From contig JAGRGY010000002.1 in assembly GCA_020445255.1 (NCBI GenBank), forward strand, positions 1 through 64,000: 64,000 bases of DNA, written 5' to 3'. Every line of letters begins with the position of its first letter. Position 1 is the stretch's first letter. Positions 18,028 through 27,670 of this stretch are shown piece by piece. Source of the DNA: Gammaproteobacteria bacterium. Its GTDB lineage: Bacteria > Pseudomonadota > Gammaproteobacteria > Chromatiales > Chromatiaceae. The notes beneath the pieces were generated by a model. That model ran no database searches. It saw only the letters and a list, made by a program, of their open reading frames with translations, and was not told where the DNA came from. The position numbers and the translations under genes were made by a program.

Positions 18028-19881
18028 TCAGCCCTCGAGCTGCGAAAGGTCCCGCACCGCGCCGCGCGCCGCCGACGTGGTCAGCGCGGCATAGGCACGC
18101 AATGCCTGCGACACGGCACGTTGGCGGTTGACCGGTTTCCACGCGCGGCTGCCGCGCGCCTTCATCGCCAGCCGACGCTCGGTCAGCACATCGTCGCCTA
18201 TCGCGACGCGGATACTGCGGTTGGGGATGTCGATCTCGATCATGTCGCCCTCCTCGACCAGACCGATGTTGCCACCCTCGGCGGCCTCCGGCGAACAGTG
18301 CCCGATCGACAGTCCCGAGGTGCCCCCGGAAAACCGTCCGTCGGTGATCAGTGCACAGGCCTTGCCCAGGCCCTTCGACTTCAGATAGCTGGTGGGGTAG
18401 AGCATCTCCTGCATGCCCGGCCCGCCCTTCGGGCCTTCGTAACGGATCAGCACCACGTCGCCGGCCTGCACCGTGTCGCCGAGGATGCCCTCTACGGCCG
18501 CATCCTGGCTCTCGAAGATCCGTGCCGGTCCGGAGAACTTCAGGATCGATTCGTCGACGCCGGCCGTCTTGACGATGCAGCCGTGCTCGGCGAGATTGCC
18601 GTACAACACGGCCAGCCCGCCGTCCTTCGAATAGGCATGCGCGATGTCGCGGATGCAGCCGTCTTCGCGATCGAGATCGAGATCCGGCCAATGGCTGTCC
18701 TGGCTGAACGCGACCTGGGTCGGAATACCGCCCGGTCCGGCCAGGTAGCGCGTGCGTGCCTGTTCCTCTTCGCCGCGAATCACGTCCCAGCGGTCGATCC
18801 CCTCGCCCATGGTCGCGCTGTGCACGGTGTGACAGTCGCGGTGAATCAGTCCGCCGCGGTCCAGTTCGGCGAGGATGCCGATCACGCCGCCGGCGCGATG
18901 CACGTCTTCCATGTGGTACTTCTGGGTCGCCGGCGCGACCTTGCACAGATTCGGCACCTTGCGGCTCATGCGGTCGATGTCGCCCATCGTGAAATTGACC
19001 TCGCCCTCGTGCGCGGCGGCCAGCAGGTGCAGCACGGTGTTGGTCGAGCCACCCATTGCGATGTCGAGCGCGATCGCGTTTTCGAACGCATCGAAGGTCG
19101 CGATGCTGCGCGGCAGCACGCTGGCGTCGTCCTGCTCGTAGTGGCGCCGCGCCAGTTCGACGATCAGCCGTCCGGCCTCGAGGAACAGGTTGCGGCGCTC
19201 GGCGTGCGTCGCCAGCAACGAGCCGTTGCCGGGCAGCGACAGGCCGAGCGCCTCGGTCAGACAATTCATCGAATTGGCGGTGAACATGCCCGAGCACGAA
19301 CCGCAGGTCGGACACGCCGAGCGCTCGATCGCGGCGACGTCCTCGTCGCTCTCCTTCGGGTCGGCCGCCGACACCATCGCATCGACGAGGTCGAGCTTCA
19401 GGTCGCCCTTGTTGGCCAGGCTGACCTTGCCGGCCTCCATCGGTCCACCCGACACGAACACGGTCGGGATATTGAGTCGCAACGTCGCGTTGAGCATCCC
19501 GGGCGTGATCTTGTCGCAGTTCGAGATACATACCAGCGCGTCGGCACAGTGCGCGTTGACCATGTATTCGACGCTGTCGGCGATCAGATCGCGCGACGGC
19601 AGCGAATACAGCATGCCGCCGTGGCCCATCGCGATGCCGTCGTCGACCGCGATCGTGTTGAACTCCTTGGCCACCCCGCCGGCCTTCTCGATCTCGCGCG
19701 CGACCAACTGGCCGAGATCCTTCAGATGCACGTGCCCAGGGACGAACTGGGTGAACGAATTGGCGATCGCGATGATCGGTTTGTCGAAGTCGCCGTCCTT
19801 CATCCCGGTGGCACGCCACAGCGCGCGCGCGCCGGCCATGTTGCGGCCGTGGGTGGTGGTGCGTGAACGGTACTGGGGCAT
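18028..19881 (-). CDS. ilvD: Dihydroxy-acid dehydratase
   Basis: This 617-residue Fe-S enzyme dehydrates dihydroxy-isovalerate and dihydroxy-methylvalerate in valine, leucine and isoleucine synthesis. Typical blocks are [19 protein letters not shown], the cluster cysteines in [12 protein letters not shown] and [19 protein letters not shown], and [15 protein letters not shown] near the C-terminus. Length matches the E. coli enzyme. The ATG is at 19881. It has no ilv neighbour and is transcribed alone. A perfect palindrome lies directly after its stop. Confidence 0.97.
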   Translation of the reverse strand: MPQYRSRTTTHGRNMAGARALWRATGMKDGDFDKPIIAIANSFTQFVPGHVHLKDLGQLVAREIEKAGGVAKEFNTIAVDDGIAMGHGGMLYSLPSRDLIADSVEYMVNAHCADALVCISNCDKITPGMLNATLRLNIPTVFVSGGPMEAGKVSLANKGDLKLDLVDAMVSAADPKESDEDVAAIERSACPTCGSCSGMFTANSMNCLTEALGLSLPGNGSLLATHAERRNLFLEAGRLIVELARRHYEQDDASVLPRSIATFDAFENAIALDIAMGGSTNTVLHLLAAAHEGEVNFTMGDIDRMSRKVPNLCKVAPATQKYHMEDVHRAGGVIGILAELDRGGLIHRDCHTVHSATMGEGIDRWDVIRGEEEQARTRYLAGPGGIPTQVAFSQDSHWPDLDLDREDGCIRDIAHAYSKDGGLAVLYGNLAEHGCIVKTAGVDESILKFSGPARIFESQDAAVEGILGDTVQAGDVVLIRYEGPKGGPGMQEMLYPTSYLKSKGLGKACALITDGRFSGGTSGLSIGHCSPEAAEGGNIGLVEEGDMIEIDIPNRSIRVAIGDDVLTERRLAMKARGSRAWKPVNRQRAVSQALRAYAALTTSAARGAVRDLSQLEG

Positions 19882-20043
19882 CGGGATCTCCGCGATTCTT
19901 CAGACAGGTTGGACTGCGGATTATGACGCCCTGCCAGTAGCTAAGGAACCGCCACGACCCAGTTTTCGTACGCACATCCGGTCACGGGCTATACTGACCT
20001 GGACACGGAAATAACCCGTACGTCCGTCCGAAAGGTTCATGTC

Positions 20044-20634
20044 ATGGCCAAGAAAAGCGAGCGGACCCGGCAGAGGATCGTCGAGGCCGCGAACCGGCTC
20101 TTCTATCACAAGGGCTACAACCAGACCTCGTTCAGCGACGTGGTCGATGCCGCCGGTGTGCCGCGCGGCAACATCTACTACTACTTCAAGACCAAGGACG
20201 AGATCCTGGAAGCCGCGATCCGTTATCGCGTCGAGCGCATCAGCCTGATGCTCGAGGGGTGGAACGGCACCTACCGCACCCCGATCGAACGGCTTCAGCG
20301 ATTCATTGCGATCCTGACCAACAGTGCCGACGCCATCATGCGTTACGGCTGCCCGATGGGCACGCTGAACACCGAGCTCGGCAAGGACCAGGATGCGCTG
20401 CAGGAACAGGCCGAGAACCTGTTCAAGCTGTTCGAGAGCTGGCTGTCGGACCAGTTCGCCGAACTCGGTTTTGCCGGCCGCGCACGTGAGCTCGCGCTGC
20501 GCCTGATGGCCCATGGCCAGGGCATCAGCGTGATGGCGCATGTGCACAGCGACCCGGCGTTCCTGGCGCGCGAGACGGCCCACCTGCGCAACTGGCTCGA
20601 CCGCCTCGCCGACGGCGATGACGACTGCGCCTGA
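20044..20634 (+). CDS. TetR/AcrR family transcriptional regulator
   Basis: This 196-residue regulator has an N-terminal helix-turn-helix typical of TetR: RTRQRIVEAANRLFYHKGYNQTSFSDVVDAAGVPRGNIYYYFKTKDEILEAAI in residues 7-58. The C-terminal ligand domain includes CPMGTLNTELG, which resembles regulators responding to small electrophiles or organic acids (weak inference). AAAGG precedes the ATG at 20044. It is divergent from ilvD and lies 198 bases before the VIT1 gene, either of which may be a target. Confidence 0.88.
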   Translation: MAKKSERTRQRIVEAANRLFYHKGYNQTSFSDVVDAAGVPRGNIYYYFKTKDEILEAAIRYRVERISLMLEGWNGTYRTPIERLQRFIAILTNSADAIMRYGCPMGTLNTELGKDQDALQEQAENLFKLFESWLSDQFAELGFAGRARELALRLMAHGQGISVMAHVHSDPAFLARETAHLRNWLDRLADGDDDCA

Positions 20635-20831
20635 AGGAAACCTTTGACAATTCGTGGCGCGACCATCCCGGCACCAGGATTTCGCATCTCTGCGTAGCAA
20701 GGCCGGGCGATGGTCGGCCACTGCGCGCGCCGCGCGCCTTGGTCCGCAAAATGCTGGCCAGCGATCCGATTCGCGCGGGACTGTGAGAAGCTCCCTGGAC
20801 CGGTGACCCAGGTCAATAGCGAGGAACCGCC

Positions 20832-21524
20832 ATGCCGACGCATCGCGAGCGACATTTTACCGAGCGCATCGGCTGGCTGCGCGCCGCCGTGCTCGGCGCC
20901 AATGATGGCATCGTGTCGACCGCCAGCCTGTTGGTCGGCGTCGCGGCCGCGGCGGCGCCGCATGCCGACGTGATGATCGCCGGCATCGCCGGCCTGGTCG
21001 CCGGCGCGATGTCGATGGCCGCCGGCGAGTACGTGTCGGTGAGCTCGCAGGCCGATACCGAGCGCGCCGACCTCGCACGCGAACAACGCGAACTGGAGCA
21101 GGACGAGGCATACGAGCGCCGGGAACTGGCGGCGATCTACGTCGACCGCGGACTCGACCCGACGCTTGCCCGACAGGTCGCCGAACAGTTGATGGCACAC
21201 GACGCGCTCGCCGCACATGCGCGCGATGAGCTTGGCCTGACCGGGGTGCACAGTGCCCGTCCCGTGCAGGCGGCGCTCGCATCGGCGGCCACGTTCGCCG
21301 CCGGGGCCGCGCTGCCGCTGCTGCTGGCCCGGTTCAGCCCGGCCGCGCACCTCATCCCGGCGATCGCGATCGGCTCGCTGCTGAGCCTCGCCTCGCTCGG
21401 CGCGCTCGCCGCGCGGGCCGGCGGCGCAAGCCTCACCGTCGGGGCCACGCGCGTGACCCTGTGGGGCACACTGGCGATGGCGGCCACCGCCGCGGCCGGG
21501 GCGCTGTTCGGTACCCTCACATGA
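20832..21524 (+). CDS. VIT1/CCC1-family Fe2+/Mn2+ transporter
   Basis: This 230-residue membrane protein has the family's first-helix block AAVLGANDGIVSTASLLVGVAAA, then GLVAGAMSMAAGEYVSVSSQADTE, a cytoplasmic acidic helical segment (about 75-150) and three further hydrophobic helices. VIT1/CCC1 proteins export or sequester ferrous iron and manganese. The ATG has GAGGAA upstream. Substrate is inferred from the family. Confidence 0.9.
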   Translation: MPTHRERHFTERIGWLRAAVLGANDGIVSTASLLVGVAAAAAPHADVMIAGIAGLVAGAMSMAAGEYVSVSSQADTERADLAREQRELEQDEAYERRELAAIYVDRGLDPTLARQVAEQLMAHDALAAHARDELGLTGVHSARPVQAALASAATFAAGAALPLLLARFSPAAHLIPAIAIGSLLSLASLGALAARAGGASLTVGATRVTLWGTLAMAATAAAGALFGTLT

Positions 21525-21602
21525 TGCGCGCCCAGCCGCACCCGTGCCGGGCGCGGACTGCATGATCGCGGCGATCCCGCCACACGTAACCCTGGAGCGC
21601 AG

Positions 21603-22616
21603 ATGAAAGCCGTCGCCTACCGAGAATCCCTGCCGGTCACCGACCCCGATTCGCTGCTCGACGTCGAGCTGGCGGATCCCGTACCGACCGGGCACGACCT
21701 GCTGGTCGAGGTGCGCGCGGTATCGGTCAACCCGGTCGATACCAAGATGCGCATGCGCAGCACACCCGGCCCGGGCGAACAATTCGTGCTCGGCTGGGAC
21801 GCCGCCGGCGTCGTCGCCGCGATCGGGCCAGACGTAACACTGTTCAAACCGGGCGACGAGGTCTGGTACGCCGGCGCGATCGATCGGCCCGGTTCGAATG
21901 CCGAGCTGCACGTGGTCGACGAACGCATCGTCGGACACAAACCGCGCTCGCTCGATTTCGCGCGCGCCGCAGCGATGCCGCTGACCGCGATCACGGCGTG
22001 GGAATTGCTGTTCGAGCGCCTGCGCGTACCGACCGGCAAGGCACACGACGAAACCAGCCTGCTGGTGATCGGCGCCGCCGGCGGTGTCGGCTCGATGTTG
22101 ATCCAGCTCGCGCGGCGCCTGACCGGCGTGCGCGTGATCGGCACCGCGTCGCGCGCCGAGACGCGGGACTGGGTCAGCGAACTCGGCGCACATGCGATCG
22201 CCGATCACAGCAAACCGCTACCGACACAGCTGGCACAACTGCACTTGCCGCCGGTGGACAGGGTCGCGAGCCTGACCCACACCGACCAGCACTTCGAACA
22301 GATCATCGAACTCCTCGCACCACAGGGCAGGCTCGCATTGATCGACGACCCGGGCCCGCTCGACATCCGCCTGCTCAAGCGCAAGAGCCTGTCGCTGCAC
22401 TGGGAACTGATGTTCACACGCTCGCTGTTCCAAACGCCCGACATGGTGGCGCAGCATCGGCTGCTCGACGATGTCGCGCAGCTGGTCGACGATGGCGTGA
22501 TTCGCACGACGCTGGGTGAGCACTTCGGCACGATCAACGCCGAGAACCTGCGTCGCGCGCACGCGCTGATCGAAAGTGGGCGTGCCCGCGGCAAGGTCGT
22601 GCTCGAGGGGTTCTGA
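21603..22616 (+). CDS. Zinc-type alcohol dehydrogenase-like oxidoreductase (quinone oxidoreductase group)
   Basis: This 337-residue protein of the medium-chain dehydrogenase superfamily has an N-terminal GroES-like fold (VRAVSVNPVDTKMR, FVLGWDAAGVVAAIGPDV) and a Rossmann NADPH-binding region with VIGAAGGVGSMLIQLARR. The catalytic-zinc cysteine and structural-zinc cysteines of classical alcohol dehydrogenases are absent, so it is probably a zinc-free quinone or enone reductase despite the family name. GGAGCGCAG precedes the ATG. The LysE exporter gene starts 94 bases later. Confidence 0.88.
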   Translation: MKAVAYRESLPVTDPDSLLDVELADPVPTGHDLLVEVRAVSVNPVDTKMRMRSTPGPGEQFVLGWDAAGVVAAIGPDVTLFKPGDEVWYAGAIDRPGSNAELHVVDERIVGHKPRSLDFARAAAMPLTAITAWELLFERLRVPTGKAHDETSLLVIGAAGGVGSMLIQLARRLTGVRVIGTASRAETRDWVSELGAHAIADHSKPLPTQLAQLHLPPVDRVASLTHTDQHFEQIIELLAPQGRLALIDDPGPLDIRLLKRKSLSLHWELMFTRSLFQTPDMVAQHRLLDDVAQLVDDGVIRTTLGEHFGTINAENLRRAHALIESGRARGKVVLEGF

Positions 22617-22710
22617 TGCCGGGACCTGGCCAGGTCTCTCGCGGATGGCCGGTGCCCCTGACCGCGCGCTACACTGCCCGCACGCCACGCGATCGAAGGT
22701 ACCCACCGCG

Positions 22711-23370
22711 ATGACTGATCTACTGCCCTCCACGCCGCTGCTGACGACATTCCTGCTCGCCAGCCTGGTGCTGGCCGTGACCCCCGGGCCGGGTGTGCTC
22801 TACATCGTCGCGGCAAGCGTCAGCCGCGGTCGCGCCAACGGTCTGGCCTCGGTCGCCGGCGTGGCGCTCGGGAATCTCGTCAATGCGATCGGCGCCGCGG
22901 TCGGTCTCGCCGCACTGTTCGCCGTGTCGGCAGCATCCTTCACGCTGGTCAAGTACGCCGGCGCGGCCTACCTGATCTACCTCGGCGTGCGTGCGTTGCG
23001 CGCATCGTCGACGACGCCCGACGCATCGGGCGAGGCACTGCCATCGCGGCGCCGTGCATTCCGCGAAGGACTTGTCGTCGCCGTGCTCAACCCGAAGACG
23101 ACGCTGTTCTATGCTGCGTTCCTGCCGCAGTTCATGAACCCGGTCGGCTCTCCATTGATCCAGGGTGTGCTGCTCGGTGTGCTGTTCGTCGTGGTCGCCG
23201 CCGTCACCGACTCGATATACGCCCTGGTCGCCGGCAGCATCGCCGACCGGCTGCGCGACACGCGTCGCGTGCGCAACGCGGGACGGCGCGTAACCGGCAT
23301 CACCTATATCGCCCTCGGCCTGTTTGCCGCCGCGAGCGACCCACCACGGGCGACGCTGCCACGCGGCTGA
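22711..23370 (+). CDS. LysE/RhtB family amino-acid exporter
   Basis: This 219-residue inner-membrane protein has about six hydrophobic helices. Its N-terminal signature LAVTPGPGVLYIVAASVSRGRANGLASVAGVALGN and LVVAVLNPKTTLFYAAFLPQF are diagnostic for LysE/RhtB exporters of amino acids such as homoserine, threonine or leucine. Substrate is not predictable. The start at ATG 22711 is chosen because the in-frame upstream part overlaps the oxidoreductase gene. Confidence 0.92.
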   Translation: MTDLLPSTPLLTTFLLASLVLAVTPGPGVLYIVAASVSRGRANGLASVAGVALGNLVNAIGAAVGLAALFAVSAASFTLVKYAGAAYLIYLGVRALRASSTTPDASGEALPSRRRAFREGLVVAVLNPKTTLFYAAFLPQFMNPVGSPLIQGVLLGVLFVVVAAVTDSIYALVAGSIADRLRDTRRVRNAGRRVTGITYIALGLFAAASDPPRATLPRG

Positions 23371-23383
23371 TCGCGTCGACCGG

Positions 23384-24106
23384 TCAGTCCCGCAGCCGCG
23401 CCAACATCCGATAGCCGCCGTCGCGCAGCCCCTGCGCCTCCTGCTGGCGCGGCGACCAGTCATCGGCGACGACGGCCAGGCGCGCATCGTCGATCCCGGC
23501 CTGTTGCGCATCCAGCAGTCGCAGCATGACTTGCAGATCGTCGCGCCAGGCCGCCACCGTCGCCGGCCGCACCCTGCCGGTCTTCACGCGCTGACGTTGC
23601 AGCACCTGCAGGCTGCGCTTGGCACGCTCGAGCTGCTCCGGCAGCGGCTGCGACAGGTCGAAACCGAGCGCGACACGGGCCGGGTCGTCGCCGAGCCAGG
23701 CGCCGTCATCGGTCTCGACCAGCGGCTGCGTCTCGTCGAGCGGACGCCAGGTCAGGCGCGCATCGGTCGCAGCATCGTCATCGTCCGGATCGGGTGGAAA
23801 CTTGTGAAATCCCCAGCGCGCGCCGAGCGCGCACTCGATCAACACCTTGCCGTGATCGACCCGGCACTCGCCGTGTGCGCACTCGCTGGCCGGCACCCAC
23901 GCGCGCGGGTCGCGCTTCCAGGCACAGAAATCCCGGTCCGGCGGGCGGCCGTACGCGCCCTCGAGTGCGCGCCACACGGCGTCGAACGCCTGCCACTCGG
24001 CACGGTAGGCGGGATTGCGACGGAGGAATTCCCATGCCCATTGGGCCGCGTCGAGGTGCGCGGTGAAGGCATAGTCGTCGGCACGTTGCCAGTCGCGTTG
24101 GCTCAT
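23384..24106 (-). CDS. DUF6499/DUF2285-like conserved protein
   Basis: This 240-residue protein begins SQRDWQRADDYAFTAHLDAAQWAWEFLRRNPAYRAEW in its first 40 residues, the pattern of the DUF6499 domain. A second half around DLSQPLPEQLERAKRSLQVLQRQR resembles the DUF2285 helical region. Such proteins are annotated as putative transcriptional regulators and are common on integrative elements, but no element genes are seen here. The ATG at 24106 excludes an unrelated 14-residue extension. It is convergent with the LysE gene and divergent from argE. Confidence 0.7.
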   Translation of the reverse strand: MSQRDWQRADDYAFTAHLDAAQWAWEFLRRNPAYRAEWQAFDAVWRALEGAYGRPPDRDFCAWKRDPRAWVPASECAHGECRVDHGKVLIECALGARWGFHKFPPDPDDDDAATDARLTWRPLDETQPLVETDDGAWLGDDPARVALGFDLSQPLPEQLERAKRSLQVLQRQRVKTGRVRPATVAAWRDDLQVMLRLLDAQQAGIDDARLAVVADDWSPRQQEAQGLRDGGYRMLARLRD

Positions 24107-24165
24107 CACCGCATGGTAGCGCAGGCGCGCTTGACGGCGATGTTGCACCGGCCAATGCTAGCGCG

Positions 24166-25320
24166 ATGAAACACCCCTCCTTGATGCAGATGATGCAGCA
24201 CCTGGTCGGCTCACCGTCGGTCAGCAGCGTCAGCCCGGAATGGGACCAGTCGAACGCCCAGGTCATCGACCACCTGGCCGACTGGTGCGAGTCGGCCGGG
24301 TTTGCCGTCGAGCGCCTGCCGATCGCCGGTCACCCGGGCAAATTCAACCTGGTCGCCAGCGTCGGCAGCGGTCCGGAAGGCCTGGTACTTTCCGGACACA
24401 CCGACACGGTGCCCTACGACGAGGCGCGCTGGTCGAGCGATCCGTTCGCGCTACGCGCGCACGCCGATCGCTGGTATGGCCTGGGAACCTGCGACATGAA
24501 GGGGTTCTTCGCCATCGTGCTCGACGCGATCCGCGACATCGATCTGACCCGGCTCGCCCACCCGCTGGTGCTGGTCGCAACCGCCGACGAGGAGAGCAGC
24601 ATGTGCGGCGCCAAGGCGCTGCTCGACACCCACCGCCGGCTCGGCCGCCACGCGGTGATCGGCGAGCCGACCGGCATGCGGCCGATCCGGCTGCACAAGG
24701 GCATCGGCATGGAGGCGATCCGCGTCTCCGGTCGCTCCGGCCATTCGAGCGACCCGACGCTCGGCGTCAACGCGCTCGATGGCATGAGTCGGGTGCTGAG
24801 CGAACTGATCGCGTGGCGCACCGAGCTGCAGCGCCGCTACCGCAACCCGCTGTTCGCGGTCGACTACCCGACGCTGAACCTCGGTCATATCCATGGCGGC
24901 GACAATCCCAATCGCATTTGTGCCCAATGCGAGGTGCACTTCGATATCCGGCCGCTGCCGGGAATGGACCTCGACGAGCTGCGCGGCGAGATCGACCGAC
25001 GCATCGGCGAGCGCCTGGCGGGCAGCGGCCTTGCCTTCGAACGCATCCCGCTGTTCGAGGGCATTCCGGCGATGGACACGCCGGCCGAGTCGGCGATCGT
25101 GCGCGCGGCCGAGGACCTGACCGGTCACAGCGCCGGCGCGGTCGCGTTCGGCACCGAGGGACCGTACCTGAACGGACTCGGCATGCAGACGGTCATCATG
25201 GGACCGGGCAGCATCGACCAGGCGCATCAGCCCGACGAATATCTCGCGCTGGACCAGGTGGAACCGGCACGCCGTATCATCCGCAGTCTGGTCGAACGCT
25301 TCTGCCTGACACCGCGGTAG
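24166..25320 (+). CDS. argE: Acetylornithine deacetylase
   Basis: This 384-residue M20 metallopeptidase-fold enzyme removes the acetyl group from N-acetylornithine. The metal-binding and catalytic pattern is intact: SGHTDTVPYD, WYGLGTCDMKGFFA, TADEESSMCGAK, the His in GRSGHSSDP of the dimerisation domain, and HQPDEYLALDQ. Length is typical of ArgE and distinguishes it from DapE. Presence of argE and argA implies the linear acetyl-glutamate route rather than argJ recycling. It is convergent with the end of the Tad locus. Confidence 0.93.
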   Translation: MKHPSLMQMMQHLVGSPSVSSVSPEWDQSNAQVIDHLADWCESAGFAVERLPIAGHPGKFNLVASVGSGPEGLVLSGHTDTVPYDEARWSSDPFALRAHADRWYGLGTCDMKGFFAIVLDAIRDIDLTRLAHPLVLVATADEESSMCGAKALLDTHRRLGRHAVIGEPTGMRPIRLHKGIGMEAIRVSGRSGHSSDPTLGVNALDGMSRVLSELIAWRTELQRRYRNPLFAVDYPTLNLGHIHGGDNPNRICAQCEVHFDIRPLPGMDLDELRGEIDRRIGERLAGSGLAFERIPLFEGIPAMDTPAESAIVRAAEDLTGHSAGAVAFGTEGPYLNGLGMQTVIMGPGSIDQAHQPDEYLALDQVEPARRIIRSLVERFCLTPR

Positions 25321-25388
25321 CCTGGCAGATTGCTGTAGAACGGGAGTGACGATTCAGAATGGCAAGCGGTGCCAGCCGATGGCGCCGG

Positions 25389-26699
25389 TTACCGAACCAG
25401 GACGGGCACCGCAGCGCGCACGCCGAAATTGCCGCCCCCGGTTCCACCCAGCGTTACCGGCTCGCAGCTCGGTTTGAAGTAGAGCGTCTTCTGAATCGCG
25501 CCACCGTTGGCAAATGTCGCCGGGGTATCGCTGCTGTCCATCACGAGGTTGAAATGCGAGGCGAAGCTGTCCCAGCGCACGGCGCCGTCCGCATCGTCAC
25601 TGCTCCATCCCTCCATGCTTCGCGGCCCGGTATTGTCGATGTTGTTCGCCCCGGCGCTGTTGGGATTGTTGTTGAACATCCACAGGACCTCTACACGCAC
25701 CGCGCCGATGACCTTGGAGCAGAAACCGCCGAATGAACAACCGTAGACCACCGGCATCGTCCAGACCATGGGCTGGTCGGGCCATCCGTCGCCGTCGGTA
25801 TCGAGCGTAGGATTGGACTTCCAACAGTTGTAGAGATCTGAGAACGCGCTGTTGATCTGCCCGTTGTTGACCTGGATCTCGCTCCCGAGGGGAACCTCCT
25901 GTGAATTCAGGCCGGCACCGCTGCAAACCGTGGTTTCCGCTACAAGATTGCGCATTTCGGCTGCGTTGACCGCGCCGTTGCAGCTGCCATCGGTATGCGG
26001 CTCGAGGTTTGTCCAGCCACCGGTCTGATCCGGCGTCGGGACAAGACGCCCAACGTTGCAGCCCTGGGTCAATACCTCCTGGCACATGGCGATAGGCACG
26101 TCGAACTCCGACGCATCGACGCTGCCTGCGAATCCAATATAAGCCACTGCCGTCGCCCGTGTCGGGTAGTCGTCGAAGCCGAGCAGCGAACCAAACACCG
26201 ACTGCACCGGCGTCAACTCCCGGCCCGCAACGACCTGCACTGAGTTGATCTCGTTCGGGTTCACGTTCATCTGCTGCCAGCTGAAGAAGTTGCCATCGGC
26301 ATCGGTCAGGTCTGCCGGCGTCGCCGAGGCATTGGCGGTGAACTGACCGCCACGTTCGATGCCGACAGCATCCGCGGTGCTGGTCATGAATTCCCAGTGT
26401 CCACGGTTGACACTGACGACCTCCGCCGCATCGCCCTGGCTCAGGTTGGCCTGGGTGGCCGTGGTCGCCGACTGAATCGCGGACGAACCACCACCACCGA
26501 CGTTTATGGATCCGTCCGGGTTGTACAGAACGCGCGCACCCTCCAGCGCCCCCGCGTCGGCGGCGGTCTGCAACTCGGCGAGGGACACGTAGACATTGTT
26601 CAGGTCCACGGCCAGCACACCGAATCCAATCAAAGGGATCAGCGCCAGAAGCCAGTGAACCAGTGATGCCCCCCGTTGTCTCTTGCTCGAACCTTTCAT
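25389..26699 (-). CDS. tadG: Tad pilus assembly protein TadG-like (Flp pilus minor component)
   Basis: This 436-residue protein has an N-terminal basic stretch and single hydrophobic helix (GASLVHWLLALIPLIGFGVLAVDLNNVYVSLAELQTAADAGALEGAR), the TadE/G anchoring pattern. A long periplasmic region carries six or more cysteines, which suggests disulfides. DTDGDGWPDQP near the middle looks like a calcium-binding or thrombospondin type-3-like loop (inference). It is the last gene of the Tad locus and ends 69 bases from the convergent argE stop. Confidence 0.85.
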   Translation of the reverse strand: MKGSSKRQRGASLVHWLLALIPLIGFGVLAVDLNNVYVSLAELQTAADAGALEGARVLYNPDGSINVGGGGSSAIQSATTATQANLSQGDAAEVVSVNRGHWEFMTSTADAVGIERGGQFTANASATPADLTDADGNFFSWQQMNVNPNEINSVQVVAGRELTPVQSVFGSLLGFDDYPTRATAVAYIGFAGSVDASEFDVPIAMCQEVLTQGCNVGRLVPTPDQTGGWTNLEPHTDGSCNGAVNAAEMRNLVAETTVCSGAGLNSQEVPLGSEIQVNNGQINSAFSDLYNCWKSNPTLDTDGDGWPDQPMVWTMPVVYGCSFGGFCSKVIGAVRVEVLWMFNNNPNSAGANNIDNTGPRSMEGWSSDDADGAVRWDSFASHFNLVMDSSDTPATFANGGAIQKTLYFKPSCEPVTLGGTGGGNFGVRAAVPVLVR

Positions 26700-26712
26700 C
26701 GCACGTACTACT

Positions 26713-27156
26713 CTAGATCGGCAACATGTTCATTCGCGCCGTCGCGGTGAGATTGATGCTCGCCGCCGACGACGCGAAACCGGGCAACATGAGAAAATTG
26801 AATGGATGGGTGATGGTCACGATCACCTGATCCCCAGGATCCGTCCCGGTACGGTTCACGACGACCGTCGGCAACGACGCACCACCTTGCGCCAGCAACG
26901 ACTGCGTTACGCGGTCCGCCGCGACCTGCGCCTCACCGTCGGTGGCGCCGTTGATCACCTCTCTCGCCGCCGCGCGCGCCGCATTGTCGAGCACGATCTG
27001 ATCCGACAACAAAGCGCCGAAATCGAACAATATCGCGAGCACGATCAGGATCACTGGCAGCGTGATCATGAACTCGACGATCTCGGCACCACGCTGCCGG
27101 ACAGTGAGACCGCGCGTGGACTTCCGTTTGCCGATCTGCGCCACCGTGTGTTTCAC
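26713..27156 (-). CDS. tadE: TadE-like pseudopilin
   Basis: This 147-residue pseudopilin has a TadE N-terminus: RQRGAEIVEFMITLPVILIVLAILFDFGALL, with the Gly-Ala-Glu processing pattern and the conserved Glu (GAEIVEF). Tad prepilin peptidase TadV would cleave after the Gly. It starts with GTG at 27156, one base after the stop of the preceding pseudopilin, with AGGAG overlapping that gene's end, so translation is coupled. Pseudopilins help to assemble Flp fibres. Confidence 0.87.
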   Translation of the reverse strand: MKHTVAQIGKRKSTRGLTVRQRGAEIVEFMITLPVILIVLAILFDFGALLSDQIVLDNAARAAAREVINGATDGEAQVAADRVTQSLLAQGGASLPTVVVNRTGTDPGDQVIVTITHPFNFLMLPGFASSAASINLTATARMNMLPI

Positions 27157-27157
27157 C

Positions 27158-27655
27158 TCATTCCACTCCTGCGCCCGAGGTCGAGTTCAGCGTGAACGCC
27201 GACGCCGACAACAATCCATGCAGGGCGATAAACTGGTGGGTATACGACGCATTGACCGTCACCTGGCTGTCGGCGTTGACCGCCTGGGTTCCGAATGCCA
27301 GGTCACCGCCGTTCACGTTCAACGCGACGGTCACACCGGAGCCGCCCGGATCGATCAGCAGGTTGTCGTGCATCCAAGTGAACACCGAGTCGACCATCGC
27401 ATGCTTCACGCGTTGGTTATCGTCCGGCGCAAACGGATCGTACAGTGCAGGGTCGACCCAATAGAGGCTCGCCTGCCGGGAGCCTTCGCGCACCGCGTTG
27501 TTGATGGTGCCGCGATCGTAGGTGACGATTGCAAACTCAATGATCATCAGGAACACAGCAAAGAACAGCAGCAGCGTTATCATGAACTCCACGGTCTCCG
27601 CACCCTGTTGGCGGCGGAGCGTATGCATCGACCCAAAGCTGCAAGAGCGGCTCAC
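27158..27655 (-). CDS. TadE/TadF-like pseudopilin
   Basis: This 165-residue product has the same class of N-terminus as its neighbour: RRQQGAETVEFMITLLLFFAVFLMIIEFAIVTYDRGTINNAVREGSRQASLY, hence a second Tad pseudopilin. GTG at 27655 is chosen because GGGAG lies at good spacing; the internal ATG at 27628 has a poorer site. The paired arrangement (two pseudopilins then TadG) is the standard TadE-F-G order, so this may be the functional TadE or TadF. Confidence 0.85.
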   Translation of the reverse strand: MSRSCSFGSMHTLRRQQGAETVEFMITLLLFFAVFLMIIEFAIVTYDRGTINNAVREGSRQASLYWVDPALYDPFAPDDNQRVKHAMVDSVFTWMHDNLLIDPGGSGVTVALNVNGGDLAFGTQAVNADSQVTVNASYTHQFIALHGLLSASAFTLNSTSGAGVE

Positions 27656-27670
27656 TGCTGGACTCCCGGA

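Noticed and set aside
18004..19866. 620-codon open frame on the plus strand
   Set aside because: It is exactly antisense to ilvD, has no family resemblance and reflects high GC third-position bias.
20343..22208. 621-codon open frame on the minus strand
   Set aside because: Runs antisense through three recognisable genes (TetR, VIT1, oxidoreductase).
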